Part shown: piece by piece, positions 24,187 through 33,292 of the stretch
How the letters are laid out: every line of letters begins with the position of its first letter
Numbering within the stretch: position 1 is the first letter of the stretch
Assembly (NCBI RefSeq): GCF_025567165.1
Contig: NZ_JAOQKC010000003.1
Span: 1-64,000 of the forward strand
Source: Laedolimicola ammoniilytica
GTDB taxonomy: Bacteria > Bacillota > Clostridia > Lachnospirales > Lachnospiraceae
Reading direction: 5' to 3'
Length of the DNA: 64,000 bases
Translations under genes and position numbers: made by a program
Notes under the pieces: generated by a model
Told to the model about the DNA's origin: nothing
Databases searched by the model: none
The model's input: only the letters and a program-made list of their open reading frames with translations

Positions 24187-26280
24187 ATGTACAAGAGTTT
24201 TTCTATGGAGCTGGCCGGCCGCACTCTGACTGTAGACGTAGGACGAGTGGCAAAGCAGGCAAACGGCGCAGCATTCATGCACTACGGTGACACCACCGTA
24301 CTTTCCACAGCAACTGCATCCGACAAGCCCCGTGACGGCATCGACTTCTTCCCCTTAAGTGTAGAGTACGAGGAGAAGCTGTATTCCGTAGGCAAGATCC
24401 CGGGAGGCTTCAACAAGCGTGAGGGTAAGGCTTCCGAGAACGCCATCCTTACATCCCGTGTTATCGACCGTCCCATGCGTCCGCTGTTCCCGAAGGATTA
24501 CCGGAACGACGTAACCCTGAACAACCTGGTTCTTTCCGTAGATCCCACCTGCAGCCCGGAGCTGACAGCAATGCTGGGTTCCGCTATCGCTACCGCGATT
24601 TCCGATATCCCGTTCGCAGGCCCCTGTGCTATGACACAGATCGGCATGATCGACGGTGAGTTCATCGTAAACCCGGGTCAGGCAGACTATAAGGTATCCG
24701 ACCTGAAGCTGACCGTAGCTTCCACCAGAGAGAAGGTCATCATGATCGAGGCGGGAGCCAATGAGATCCCCGAGGCAAAGATGATCGAGGCTATCTATAA
24801 GGCTCATGAGGTAAACCAGCAGGTTATCGCCTTTATCGACAAGATCGTCGCAGAGTGCGGCAAGGAAAAGCACAGCTACACCAGCTGCGCAGTACCGGAA
24901 GAGCTGTTCGCAGCCATCAAGGAGATCGTTCCGCCGGAAGAGATGGAAGAGGCTGTCTTTACAGACGAGAAGCAGAAGCGTGAGGAGAACATCCGCAAGA
25001 TTACCGAGCGTCTGGAAGAGGCATTTGCAGAGAAAGAAGAGTGGCTGGAGGTTCTGGGTGAAGCTGTATATCAGTACCAGAAGAAGACTGTCCGCAAGAT
25101 GATCCTGAAGGATCACAAGCGTCCGGACGGTCGTGAGATTACCCAGATTCGTCCGCTGTCCGCAGAGGTTGATATCATCCCGCGTGTACACGGTTCCGCC
25201 ATGTTCACCAGAGGACAGACTCAGATCTGCAACATCTGTACCCTGGCTCCGCTGTCCGAGGCACAGCGTCTGGATGGCCTGGATGAAAATGAGACAAGCA
25301 AGCGTTATATGCATCACTATAACTTCCCGAGCTACTCCGTAGGCGAGACCAAGCCCAGCCGCGGACCGGGACGCCGTGAGATTGGACACGGAGCACTGGC
25401 TGAGCGTGCGCTGCTGCCGGTACTGCCGTCTGAGGAAGAGTTCCCCTATGCTATCCGTACTGTATCCGAGACCTTTGAGTCCAACGGTTCCACCTCTATG
25501 GCGTCTACCTGTGCTTCCTGTATGTCCCTGATGGCAGCAGGCGTGCCGATTAAGAAGATGGTAGCAGGTATCTCCTGCGGTCTGGTAACAGGCGAGACCG
25601 ACGACGATTTCGTACTGCTGACCGATATCCAGGGTCTGGAGGACTTCTTCGGCGACATGGACTTCAAGGTAACAGGTACCACCGAGGGAATCACAGCGAT
25701 CCAGATGGATATCAAGATCCACGGTCTGACCCGTCCTATCGTAGAGGGCGCTATCGCCCGCTGCCGTGAGGCCCGTCTCTTCATCATGGATAACTGTATG
25801 AAGCCCTGCATCAGCGAGCCGCGCAAAGAGGTTGGCCAGTATGCACCGAAGATCGTACAGATCCAGATTGATCCGCAGAAGATCGGCGATGTGGTTGGTC
25901 AGAGAGGAAAGACCATCAATGCCATCATCGAGCAGACCGGCGTGAAGATCGACATCGACGACAACGGCGCTGTATCCGTATGCGGAACAGACAAGGCTGC
26001 TATGGATAAGGCCATCGAGCTGATTCAGACCATCGTAACCGATTTTGAAGAGGGTATGATCCTTACCGGTAAGGTAGTCAGCATCAAAGAGTTCGGCGCA
26101 TTCCTGGAGTTCGCTCCGGGTAAAGAGGGTATGGTACACATCTCCAAAATCGCAAAGCAGCGTATCAACCATGTAGAGGATGTGCTGACACTGGGCGACG
26201 TGGTAAAGGTTATCTGCCTGGGCAAGGACAAGATGGGACGCTTCAGCTTCTCCATTAAGGATCTGCCGGAAAACGCGTAA
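24187..26280 (+). CDS. pnp: Polynucleotide phosphorylase
   Basis: A 3'-5' phosphorolytic exoribonuclease of 697 residues. It has two RNase PH-like domains joined by a helical domain, then KH (IGDVVGQRGKTINAIIEQTG) and S1 (GMILTGKVVSIKEFGAFLEF) RNA-binding domains at the C-terminus. Family segments such as HGSAMFTRGQTQ and the catalytic-site DFKVTGT are visible. ATG 24187 follows AAGGAG. It is separated from rpsO by a terminator and a hairpin-rich repeat, so its promoter or processing signal must lie in or near that repeat. A strong terminator follows. Confidence 0.97.
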   Translation: MYKSFSMELAGRTLTVDVGRVAKQANGAAFMHYGDTTVLSTATASDKPRDGIDFFPLSVEYEEKLYSVGKIPGGFNKREGKASENAILTSRVIDRPMRPLFPKDYRNDVTLNNLVLSVDPTCSPELTAMLGSAIATAISDIPFAGPCAMTQIGMIDGEFIVNPGQADYKVSDLKLTVASTREKVIMIEAGANEIPEAKMIEAIYKAHEVNQQVIAFIDKIVAECGKEKHSYTSCAVPEELFAAIKEIVPPEEMEEAVFTDEKQKREENIRKITERLEEAFAEKEEWLEVLGEAVYQYQKKTVRKMILKDHKRPDGREITQIRPLSAEVDIIPRVHGSAMFTRGQTQICNICTLAPLSEAQRLDGLDENETSKRYMHHYNFPSYSVGETKPSRGPGRREIGHGALAERALLPVLPSEEEFPYAIRTVSETFESNGSTSMASTCASCMSLMAAGVPIKKMVAGISCGLVTGETDDDFVLLTDIQGLEDFFGDMDFKVTGTTEGITAIQMDIKIHGLTRPIVEGAIARCREARLFIMDNCMKPCISEPRKEVGQYAPKIVQIQIDPQKIGDVVGQRGKTINAIIEQTGVKIDIDDNGAVSVCGTDKAAMDKAIELIQTIVTDFEEGMILTGKVVSIKEFGAFLEFAPGKEGMVHISKIAKQRINHVEDVLTLGDVVKVICLGKDKMGRFSFSIKDLPENA

Positions 26281-26318
26281 GGATTTCCGAAAAACAGCAT
26301 TATGAAATAGAATCTGAA

Positions 26319-26352
26319 AGCCCGTCGGGAGAAATCCCGGCGGGCTTTTTTG
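26319..26352 (+). terminator. Terminator of pnp
   Basis: AGCCCGTCGGGA pairs with TCCCGGCGGGCT over 12 bp (one G-U), followed by a run of T. Confidence 0.9.
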
Positions 26353-26431
26353 TCGGTAAAAAGTATTCATAGGAAGCTGGCAGCGACAGAAGTTTCAGAT
26401 GTTCCGTATCTTGCATGGATTCATATAAAAA

Positions 26432-26546
26432 ATATTTGCATTTTTTAGTTACAAATTTATACTTTTTGGTAACTAAAAAGTGATATTTGCACTTTTTAGT
26501 TAAAAATCAATTTGTACTTTTCAATTTATCAATTATCTGATACAAT
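26432..26546 (+). promoter_or_regulatory. glmS control region with three copies of a 15-bp motif
   Basis: Versions of GCACTTTTTAGTTAC occur at 26438-26452 (+), 26469-26483 (reverse) and 26489-26503 (+). The two forward copies sit in a longer direct repeat (ATATTTGCA, one variable base, TTTTTAGTTA) exactly 51 bp apart. A probable -10 TACAAT is at 26541-26546. The layout looks like operator sites for a dimeric regulator just upstream of, or overlapping, the promoter. The remaining 100-nt leader shows no glmS ribozyme. Confidence 0.6.
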
Positions 26547-26648
26547 ACCTATAACATGAGGCAGCGGTATCCGGATGCCGTCGTGGATCCATTTGCATTT
26601 TCACTGAGAGAACATAACAATAGAGTATAACAGGAGGAGATAAGGAGT

Positions 26649-28487
26649 ATGTGTGGTATTGTAGGATTTGTGGGAAATCATCAGGCAGCGCCGATTCTGC
26701 TGGACGGACTGTCCAAGCTGGAGTACAGAGGATATGATTCCGCGGGACTGGCAGTGCGTGACGGCAGCGGAGAGATAGAAGTGGTCAAGGCTAAGGGACG
26801 GTTGAAGATTCTGTCAGAGAAGACCAATGGCGGCCAGGCCCTGGCAGGAGACTGCGGCATCGGCCACACCCGCTGGGCGACCCACGGCGAGCCCTCCGAG
26901 AACAACGCCCATCCCCATTGCAGCGACGACGGCAATGTGGTCGGCGTACACAACGGCATCATTGAGAACTATCAGGAGCTGAAAGATAAGCTGCTGCGGA
27001 AAGGTTATCAGTTCTATTCCCAGACCGACACCGAGGTGGCGATCAAGCTGGTAGATTATTATTACAAGAAATACCTGGGTACCCCGGTGGATGCCATCAA
27101 CCATGCCATGGTGCGTATCCGCGGTTCCTATGCGCTGGCTGTGATGTTTAAAGATTATCCGGAGGAGATCTACGTGGCCCGCAAGGACAGCCCGATGATT
27201 CTGGGCGTGGAGAATGGCGAGTGCTTCGTGGCCTCCGACGTCCCGGCCATCCTGAAATACACCCGGAACGTCTATTACATCGGCAACCTGGAGCTGGCCC
27301 GGCTGCAGAAGGGATCTATCACCTTCTATAACCTGGACGGCGACGAGATCGAAAAAGAGCCGGTGGAGATCAAATGGGATGCCGAAGCAGCTGAGAAGGC
27401 CGGTTTTGAGCATTTCATGATGAAAGAGATTCACGAGCAGCCGAAGGCCCTGCAGGACACCCTGAACTCGGTGGTCCGGGACGGTGTGATCGATCTGTCC
27501 GAGATGGGACTTTCTGATGAGGAGATTCAGGGCATCAGCCAGATTTACATGGTAGCCTGCGGCTCTGCCTATCATGCAGCCATGTCAGCCCAGTATGTCA
27601 TCGAAGACCTGGCGAAAATCCCGGTCCGCGTGGAGCTGGCATCCGAATTCCGTTACCGTACCCTGCTGTTGGATAAGAAGGGGCTGGTAGTTCTGGTGAG
27701 CCAGTCCGGTGAGACCGCCGACACCCTGGCGGCTCTCCGGGAGGCCAAGAGCATGGGTATCCGCACCCTTGCCATCGTCAATGTGGTCGGCTCCTCCATT
27801 GCCCGGGAAGCAGACAACGTCTTCTACACCCTGGCCGGTCCGGAGATCTCTGTGGCCACCACCAAGGCCTACAGCACCCAGCTTCTGGCCTGCGACATCC
27901 TGGCTGTCCAGTTCGCGAAGGTACGCGGCGCGATCGATGAAGACCGCTACAAGGGCCTGATTGCGGAAATGGGAACCCTGCCGGAGAAAATCACCCGGAT
28001 ACTTCAGGATAAAGAGCGCCTCCAGTGGTTCGCCTCCAAGCAGGCCGCAGCCCACGACGTCTTCTTTATCGGACGCGGTATCGATTATGCCATCTCCCTG
28101 GAGGGCAGCCTGAAGATGAAGGAGATCAGCTACATCCACTCCGAGGCCTACGCTGCGGGCGAGCTGAAGCACGGTACCATCAGCCTCATCGAGGACGGAA
28201 CTCTGGTCATCGGCATCCTGACTCAAAGCGATCTCTACGAGAAAACCGTCAGCAACATGGTCGAGTGCAAGAGCCGCGGCGCCTACTTGATGGGTCTGAC
28301 CACCTACGGTCACTACAACATCGAAGACACCGCCGACTTCGTCACCTACATCCCGAAGACCGATGAACACTTCGCGGCCTCCCTGGCCGTGATCCCACTC
28401 CAGCTCATCGGATACTACGTATCCGTAGCGAGAGGCCTGGACGTCGATAAGCCCCGGAACCTGGCGAAGAGCGTGACGGTGGAGTAG
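26649..28487 (+). CDS. glmS: Glutamine--fructose-6-phosphate aminotransferase (isomerizing)
   Basis: Makes glucosamine-6-phosphate for cell wall and amino-sugar synthesis. The 612-residue protein has Cys2 as N-terminal nucleophile (MCGIVGFVG), the glutaminase segment GHTRWATHGEPSENNAHPH, and two SIS domains (CGSAYHAAMSAQYVIE, SQSGETADTLAALREAK, ending in RNLAKSVTVE). GGAGGAGATAAGG precedes ATG 26649. It is monocistronic. Its promoter has three repeated operator-like motifs, and a large palindromic repeat lies downstream. Confidence 0.97.
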   Translation: MCGIVGFVGNHQAAPILLDGLSKLEYRGYDSAGLAVRDGSGEIEVVKAKGRLKILSEKTNGGQALAGDCGIGHTRWATHGEPSENNAHPHCSDDGNVVGVHNGIIENYQELKDKLLRKGYQFYSQTDTEVAIKLVDYYYKKYLGTPVDAINHAMVRIRGSYALAVMFKDYPEEIYVARKDSPMILGVENGECFVASDVPAILKYTRNVYYIGNLELARLQKGSITFYNLDGDEIEKEPVEIKWDAEAAEKAGFEHFMMKEIHEQPKALQDTLNSVVRDGVIDLSEMGLSDEEIQGISQIYMVACGSAYHAAMSAQYVIEDLAKIPVRVELASEFRYRTLLLDKKGLVVLVSQSGETADTLAALREAKSMGIRTLAIVNVVGSSIAREADNVFYTLAGPEISVATTKAYSTQLLACDILAVQFAKVRGAIDEDRYKGLIAEMGTLPEKITRILQDKERLQWFASKQAAAHDVFFIGRGIDYAISLEGSLKMKEISYIHSEAYAAGELKHGTISLIEDGTLVIGILTQSDLYEKTVSNMVECKSRGAYLMGLTTYGHYNIEDTADFVTYIPKTDEHFAASLAVIPLQLIGYYVSVARGLDVDKPRNLAKSVTVE

Positions 28488-28523
28488 GAATAAATAAAGT
28501 ACAGAAACTACATCCTGAACAGG

Positions 28524-28706
28524 AGAACCGCGATACCTTCTCTCCGGAACGATAGTTGATTTTTTGTAGTGACGAGCAGACTGGCAGCGCCCGAAGGAGC
28601 CGCTGTCTGAGGCCCTTTAGGGCCGAGTTTGGCGATCGGGCGCGAATAAGCCGTCTGCGAGAAACAGAAAAATCGACGTGTTCCGGAGAGAAAATATCGC
28701 GGTTCT
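28524..28706. repeat. 183-bp near-palindromic element between glmS and the LysR gene
   Basis: The outer 27 bp at 28524-28550 and 28680-28706 are inverted repeats matching at 25 of 27 positions (AGAACCGCGATA ... TTCTCTCCGGAAC). Complementarity continues inward with gaps to a perfect centre GGCCCT/AGGGCC near 28617. There is no coding capacity. It lies between convergent genes. It could be a MITE-like repeat, or an extended hairpin acting as bidirectional terminator. Confidence 0.7.
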
Positions 28707-28721
28707 TTGTCTGTATATAGC

Positions 28722-29609
28722 CTAAATCTTTTTGTACTCCGCCTCCTCCCGGCACAGAAACCCGATTTCCCGGGGAGCGATAGGAAAAGGCAGCGGCAGC
28801 TCGATGAGAGAACCGCTATGCAGCTCCGTCTGCACAAATTGTCGGATCACCCCGGCAATGCCGAGCCCTACCCTGGCGAAATCAATGAGCAGATCCATGG
28901 AGGTAGTCTCCAGCACATTTTCCGGGAAAAGAGTATGTTCTTTCATATGCGCGTCCAGATACTGCCGGGTCAGATTTTCCCGGTTAAGCAGCATCAGGAC
29001 GCCATTTTTAATGAAAGAAATAGAATCGTCGTCGGTCAGAACCTTCGGAAAAGGCTGCCCCAGCTGCCGGGCCAGATTGTCGAGATAATCCCGGGTAGTC
29101 ACAAACGTATCCTGGATCTCCATGACCGGAGAGAAGAGCAGCGTCCCGGTCTCCTCCGGCCGCCCGGTCAGTCCCAGATCCAGCTCTCTGTTTTCCAGCA
29201 TCTGCAAAGTCTGGTTAGTGGCCTGGCAGGAAATGGTGACCCGCAGGTGCGGATGGGTTTTGATAAAATCCTTAAGCCGGGGCATCAGAACATATTTACA
29301 GAGGGTTGAGCTGGCTCCGATGCGCAGCTGCCCTATGCCCAGTTCCCGGCGGAGACGCAGCTGATTTTCCGCATTCTCCAGGGTCTGGAAGGCTGATTTT
29401 ACATGGGAGAAAAGCAGTTCCCCGTCTTCGGTCAGCTGGACCCCCCGGGAGGATCGGGTAAAGAGAGCCGTGTTCATAGACTGCTCCAGCTTTCGGATAG
29501 ACTTGCTGACTGCGGGCTGGCTGATAAAGAGTTCGTCGGCGGCGTGAGAAATATTGCCGGTCAGGGCGACCGTGTAGAAAATGCGGTAGAGGGATAGATT
29601 CTGGTTCAT
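28722..29609 (-). CDS. LysR-family transcriptional regulator, divergent from leuCD
   Basis: A 295-residue LTTR. The N-terminal winged helix-turn-helix (LSLYRIFYTVALTGNISHAADELFISQPAVSKSIRKLEQ, in pieces) and the C-terminal effector domain starting LRIGASSTLCKYVLMPRL are intact. It is transcribed away from leuC across a 244-bp gap that contains a perfect 15-bp LysR-type palindrome. LTTRs usually regulate the divergent gene in response to a pathway intermediate. For leuCD the natural candidate is 2-isopropylmalate, the LeuA product. That ligand is inference. Confidence 0.85.
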   Translation of the reverse strand: MNQNLSLYRIFYTVALTGNISHAADELFISQPAVSKSIRKLEQSMNTALFTRSSRGVQLTEDGELLFSHVKSAFQTLENAENQLRLRRELGIGQLRIGASSTLCKYVLMPRLKDFIKTHPHLRVTISCQATNQTLQMLENRELDLGLTGRPEETGTLLFSPVMEIQDTFVTTRDYLDNLARQLGQPFPKVLTDDDSISFIKNGVLMLLNRENLTRQYLDAHMKEHTLFPENVLETTSMDLLIDFARVGLGIAGVIRQFVQTELHSGSLIELPLPFPIAPREIGFLCREEAEYKKI

Positions 29610-29699
29610 GATTCAAATCCTTTCTGTAAAAAAGAGAGAAGCCTGACGCTGCAAAGAATTTCGGCAGGAATCATCAGGTTATTCCTAATCCTTTGAAAC

Positions 29700-29714
29700 A
29701 TAACTTATAGTTAT
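29700..29714. promoter_or_regulatory. LysR-type operator between the regulator and leuC
   Basis: The palindrome ATAACT-TAT-AGTTAT contains the T-N11-A pattern typical of LTTR recognition sites. It lies 24 bp upstream of the leuC -35, the usual position for an activating LTTR site. Confidence 0.7.
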
Positions 29715-29737
29715 AATAAATATTATTAATATGTATT

Positions 29738-29765
29738 TTGATTATATCAATAAATGTGCTAGAAT
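29738..29765 (+). promoter_or_regulatory. Promoter of leuCD
   Basis: TTGATT and TAGAAT are separated by 16 bp. The leader carries a hairpin CTGCACA/TGTGCAG (29787-29825) just before the leuC ribosome binding site AAAGGAG. Confidence 0.6.
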
Positions 29766-29853
29766 ACAAGAAGTTGAAAATAAAGACTGCACACCCGAAA
29801 GAAAACGATTTTCACAGATGTGCAGAAACTACAGATAAAAGGAGAATAAAATC

Positions 29854-31122
29854 ATGGGAATGACAATGACACAGAAGATCCTCGCAGCCCACGCAGGACT
29901 TCCCGAGGTAAAAGCGGGACAGCTCATCGAGGCCGATCTGGATCTGGTTCTGGGAAATGATATCACCACACCGGTGGCTATCCGGGAGATGCAGAAGCTG
30001 AATAAGCAGGACGTATTCCATAAGGATAAAATCGCCCTGGTTATGGATCATTTTATCCCGAATAAAGACATCAAATCCGCAGAGAACTGCAAATGCGTCC
30101 GTGAATTCGCCTGTCGTCAGGAGGTAACCAACTATTTCGACGTGGGAGAGATGGGTATCGAGCACGCGCTGCTTCCGGAAAAAGGATTGACCGTAGCAGG
30201 CGACTGCATCATTGGTGCGGATTCCCATACCTGTACCTACGGAGCCCTGGGCGCATTTTCCACCGGCGTGGGAAGCACCGACATGGCAGCAGGCATGGCC
30301 ACCGGCAAGGCCTGGTTTAAGGTACCGTCTGCCATCAAATTCAATATCGTAGGCAAGCCCTCCAAATGGGTCAGCGGTAAGGATGTGATCCTCCATATCA
30401 TCGGCATGATCGGCGTGGACGGAGCCCTTTACAAATCCATGGAGTTCGTGGGCGAGGGTATTCAGAACCTGTCCATGGACGATCGTTTCACCATTGCCAA
30501 CATGGCCATCGAGGCAGGCGGCAAGAACGGCATCTTCCCGGTAGACGAGAAAGCCATTGCCTATATGAAAGAACATTCCAGGAGAGACTATAAGATCTAC
30601 GAGGCAGACCCGGACGCAGAGTACGACGAGGAGTATACCATTGATCTGAGCACCTTAAAATCCACCGTATCCTTCCCACATCTGCCGGAGAATACGAAGA
30701 CCATCGACGAGATCACCGATCCAGTAGAGATCGATCAGGTAGTCATCGGTTCCTGCACCAATGGCCGTATGGACGACCTGCGGGCGGCCGCTGAGATCCT
30801 GAAAGGCCGCAAGGTGAAGAAGGGGCTTCGCTGCATCGTGATTCCGGGAACCCAGAAGATTTACATGGACGCCATGGATGAGGGACTCTTAAAGATCTTC
30901 ATTGAGGCGGGAGCCGTAGTCAGCACACCGACCTGTGGACCCTGCCTGGGCGGATACATGGGTATTCTGGCAGCAGGCGAGCGCTGCGTATCCACCACCA
31001 ACCGTAACTTCGTAGGCCGTATGGGCCATGTGGATTCTGAGGTATATCTGGCAAGCCCGGCGGTAGCCGCAGCCAGCGCCGTAACCGGCCGCATCAGCGC
31101 ACCGGCAGAGCTTGGATTATAG
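29854..31122 (+). CDS. leuC: 3-isopropylmalate dehydratase large subunit
   Basis: Isomerises 2- to 3-isopropylmalate in leucine synthesis, together with LeuD. The 422-residue protein is the shorter, HACN-like clade found in Clostridia and archaea. The 4Fe-4S cysteines are visible in VIGSCTNGR and TPTCGPCLGG, and GADSHTCTYGALGAFSTGVGSTD carries substrate contacts. It starts at ATG 29854 after AAAGGAG and is 12 bp from leuD. It is controlled by the divergent LysR gene, while leuA lies 9 kb away under a T-box; leuB is not in the window. Confidence 0.95.
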   Translation: MGMTMTQKILAAHAGLPEVKAGQLIEADLDLVLGNDITTPVAIREMQKLNKQDVFHKDKIALVMDHFIPNKDIKSAENCKCVREFACRQEVTNYFDVGEMGIEHALLPEKGLTVAGDCIIGADSHTCTYGALGAFSTGVGSTDMAAGMATGKAWFKVPSAIKFNIVGKPSKWVSGKDVILHIIGMIGVDGALYKSMEFVGEGIQNLSMDDRFTIANMAIEAGGKNGIFPVDEKAIAYMKEHSRRDYKIYEADPDAEYDEEYTIDLSTLKSTVSFPHLPENTKTIDEITDPVEIDQVVIGSCTNGRMDDLRAAAEILKGRKVKKGLRCIVIPGTQKIYMDAMDEGLLKIFIEAGAVVSTPTCGPCLGGYMGILAAGERCVSTTNRNFVGRMGHVDSEVYLASPAVAAASAVTGRISAPAELGL

Positions 31123-31134
31123 GAGGAAGAGAAG

Positions 31135-31620
31135 ATGCAGGCAAAAGGAAAAGTATTTAAATACGGAGACAATGTAGATACAGACGTAATCATTCCCGCC
31201 AGATATCTGGCCATTGCAGACCCCAGAGAGCTGGCGGAGCACTGCATGGAGGATATCGACAAGGATTTTGTAAAGAAGGTACAGCCCGGCAATATCATGG
31301 TGGCAGGCAAGAACTTCGGCTGCGGCTCATCCCGTGAGCATGCGCCGCTGGTCATCAAGGTGTCCGGCATCTCCTGTGTCATCGCGGAGACCTTCGCGCG
31401 TATCTTCTACCGCAACGCCATCAACATCGGCCTTCCGATTATCGAATGCCCGGAGGCGGCTAAAGACATCCAGGACGGCGACGAGGTGGAGGTAGACTTC
31501 GACAGCGGTATCATTTACAACCGCACCAATGGCAGGCAGTATCAGGGACAGGCTTTCCCGGAGTTTATGCAGAAGATTATTAAGGCCGAGGGTCTGATTA
31601 ACTACATTAATCAGAAATAA
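31135..31620 (+). CDS. leuD: 3-isopropylmalate dehydratase small subunit
   Basis: A 161-residue swivel domain that completes the LeuCD active site. Motifs are DNVDTDVIIPARYL near residue 12 and NFGCGSSREHAPLVIK near residue 59. GGAGGAAGAG lies before ATG 31135. It ends the operon, with a strong terminator 70 bp downstream. Confidence 0.95.
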   Translation: MQAKGKVFKYGDNVDTDVIIPARYLAIADPRELAEHCMEDIDKDFVKKVQPGNIMVAGKNFGCGSSREHAPLVIKVSGISCVIAETFARIFYRNAINIGLPIIECPEAAKDIQDGDEVEVDFDSGIIYNRTNGRQYQGQAFPEFMQKIIKAEGLINYINQK

Positions 31621-31686
31621 AGAGAAATCGAGTATCGGGAGCCGCTGCCCATCGGCAGTGCCTTGCGGATATTTCGTGACATAAGG

Positions 31687-31735
31687 AAAGCATGAGGTTT
31701 GAAAATGACAGATTTTCAGAACCTCATGCTTTTTC
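31687..31735 (+). terminator. Terminator of leuCD
   Basis: AAAGCATGAGGTT pairs with AACCTCATGCTTT, with the loop itself able to pair (GAAAAT/ATTTTC), followed by TTTTC. It lies between convergent genes and may act in both directions. Confidence 0.85.
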
Positions 31736-31757
31736 TGTGACTTCTGTTTTTTTCATT

Positions 31758-32267
31758 TTATGTCGGCGGTGTAAACAGCGGCAGCTCCGGCGGCGCAAAG
31801 GTAAAGGAAAAGAAACAGATGACAATCAGAAGAAGCAGCACATAGACGGCCATAAGCGGCAGACGGAGCCCCGGGCAGCGGACTTCAAAATACCGGGACA
31901 GAAAAAAGGTCAGCAGCACACTGAAAATAAAAATCAGAATATCCAGCACCAGAAAATCCCGTCCCAAGAGCCCTGTATAGGTAAAAAAAGAGGACGCGAT
32001 AAAAAACATGCCGACACAGACGGCCAGGAGCCTGGAGGTCAAAAACTGCCCGGAGGTCTTATACAGCACGATGATTTCAAAAAAGGTATAGAGCAGCACC
32101 GGGAAAAACAAAAGCTTCAGATGCTCCCAGACCGATTCATTGACCGGCGAATAGAGAGCGACAAAGGGGTTCTCTCCGCTCCATCCGTAGGTAAAATGCA
32201 AGAGCGTACCGACGATCAGCGTAAAAAGAATCCCGGCCGCCAGATTGACGCGTTCGCGGATTTTCAT
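31758..32267 (-). CDS. DUF6512-like integral membrane protein
   Basis: A 169-residue protein with about five hydrophobic segments. Near the start, LHFTYGWSGENPFVALYSPVNESVWEHLKLLFFP (in pieces) is the recognisable motif of a small Firmicutes membrane family. I chose the internal ATG because AGGAGGA sits 6 nt before it. An open frame on the opposite strand is Lys/Gln-rich and lacks protein character, so this strand is the real gene. No function is known and no operon partners are present. Confidence 0.75.
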   Translation of the reverse strand: MKIRERVNLAAGILFTLIVGTLLHFTYGWSGENPFVALYSPVNESVWEHLKLLFFPVLLYTFFEIIVLYKTSGQFLTSRLLAVCVGMFFIASSFFTYTGLLGRDFLVLDILIFIFSVLLTFFLSRYFEVRCPGLRLPLMAVYVLLLLIVICFFSFTFAPPELPLFTPPT

Positions 32268-32433
32268 ACAAATCCTCCTCCGATAAAATGCCATATTTCA
32301 GTTTAGAACAGAAAAGACTCCAAAATGTCTGTCCTATGAAAAATATTTTTGGTTTATTTCACAGGAATTATTCATAAAAAGGATAGTATAGGAAGAAAAA
32401 TACAAAAACTGTTACAAAATTGTTACAAACGGG

Positions 32434-32462
32434 TTGACGAACTCCCGCGGCATTTTTATAAT
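32434..32462 (+). promoter_or_regulatory. Promoter of the SleB-like hydrolase gene
   Basis: TTGACG and TATAAT are separated by 17 bp. The -10 ends only 7 bp before the ATG at 32470, which predicts a leaderless or nearly leaderless mRNA. A tandem GTTACAAAATTGTTACAAACG lies just upstream. Confidence 0.65.
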
Positions 32463-32469
32463 AAGGTAT

Positions 32470-33270
32470 ATGAACAGACTAAGAGATAGTGCAATCGTGC
32501 TGGGATTGGCAGGCATGCTTTTGATGGTGTCCGCCGATACGAAGGATGTGGAAGCGAAAATCTCTTACGAAAGTGAAAGTATTGACAGATCGACAGAGGA
32601 TGATACCGCCGGGGCGCTTCGGGGAATCGGGACAGAGCTGCTTGGCGCTGTGGCGGAGAACCGTGTAGATTCCGGTCGGATGCGGCAGACTTACGCACAG
32701 GCAGACTGGCCGGAGGAAGAGGAGCAGCAGGAGACAGTTTCCGATATAGAAAATGAAGTTGAAGAAATGGAGGAAGAGATAGATCAGACCGTAGTTTTGG
32801 AGGAAGAAACAGCAGAGACAGAACCGGTGACAGAAGCCGCCGTAGTGCAGCCGGAACTGGTCGTCCCGGAGAATAGCATTTACGTCATCACCGCGGAGGA
32901 CTATGACGCCCTCCTGCGCATCGTGGAAGCCGAAGCCTCCGGCGAGGATGAGACAGGCCGTCTGCTGGTGGCCAACGTGGTCCTGAACCGCGTCCGAAGC
33001 GCAGCCTTTCCGAATACAGTAAGCGAAGTCGTCTATCAGCGGAAGAACGGCAAAGCCCAGTTCTCACCGGTACACACCGGCAAGATAGCGCGCGTCACCG
33101 TCTCTGACGCCACCCACGCCGCCGTAGCCCGGGCTCTGGCCGGCGAGGACGTCTCCGAAGGCGCTCTCTACTTCGTAAACCCCACCCTGGCCGACGCCGG
33201 AAACCTTAAGTGGTTCCGAGAGCACCTGACGCTGCTCTTTGCTTACCATGGGCATGAGTTTTATCTCTAA
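32470..33270 (+). CDS. Exported SleB-family cell wall hydrolase
   Basis: A 266-residue protein with an N-terminal signal sequence or anchor (residues 1-25), an acidic linker rich in Glu and Thr to about residue 130, and a C-terminal SleB-like hydrolase domain. The domain pattern is LLRIVEAEASGEDETGRLLVANVVLNRV (in pieces), FPNTVSEVVYQ, QFSPV and ALYFVNP. The glutamate in VEAEASGE is the likely catalytic acid of this lytic transglycosylase-like family. SleB acts in spore cortex lysis in Bacillus, but this copy lacks the peptidoglycan-binding domain, so a vegetative role is equally likely. Confidence 0.85.
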   Translation: MNRLRDSAIVLGLAGMLLMVSADTKDVEAKISYESESIDRSTEDDTAGALRGIGTELLGAVAENRVDSGRMRQTYAQADWPEEEEQQETVSDIENEVEEMEEEIDQTVVLEEETAETEPVTEAAVVQPELVVPENSIYVITAEDYDALLRIVEAEASGEDETGRLLVANVVLNRVRSAAFPNTVSEVVYQRKNGKAQFSPVHTGKIARVTVSDATHAAVARALAGEDVSEGALYFVNPTLADAGNLKWFREHLTLLFAYHGHEFYL

Positions 33271-33292
33271 AGCAAAATAAGGATCGAAGAAT

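Noticed and set aside
26547..26648. glmS ribozyme
   Set aside because: The leader after the promoter is about 100 nt and lacks the ribozyme core sequences; the region shows repeated operator-like motifs instead.
31692..32306. A 204-codon plus-strand frame rich in Lys, Gln and Arg
   Set aside because: The opposite strand encodes a coherent membrane protein with a good start site, and this frame overlaps the leuD terminator.
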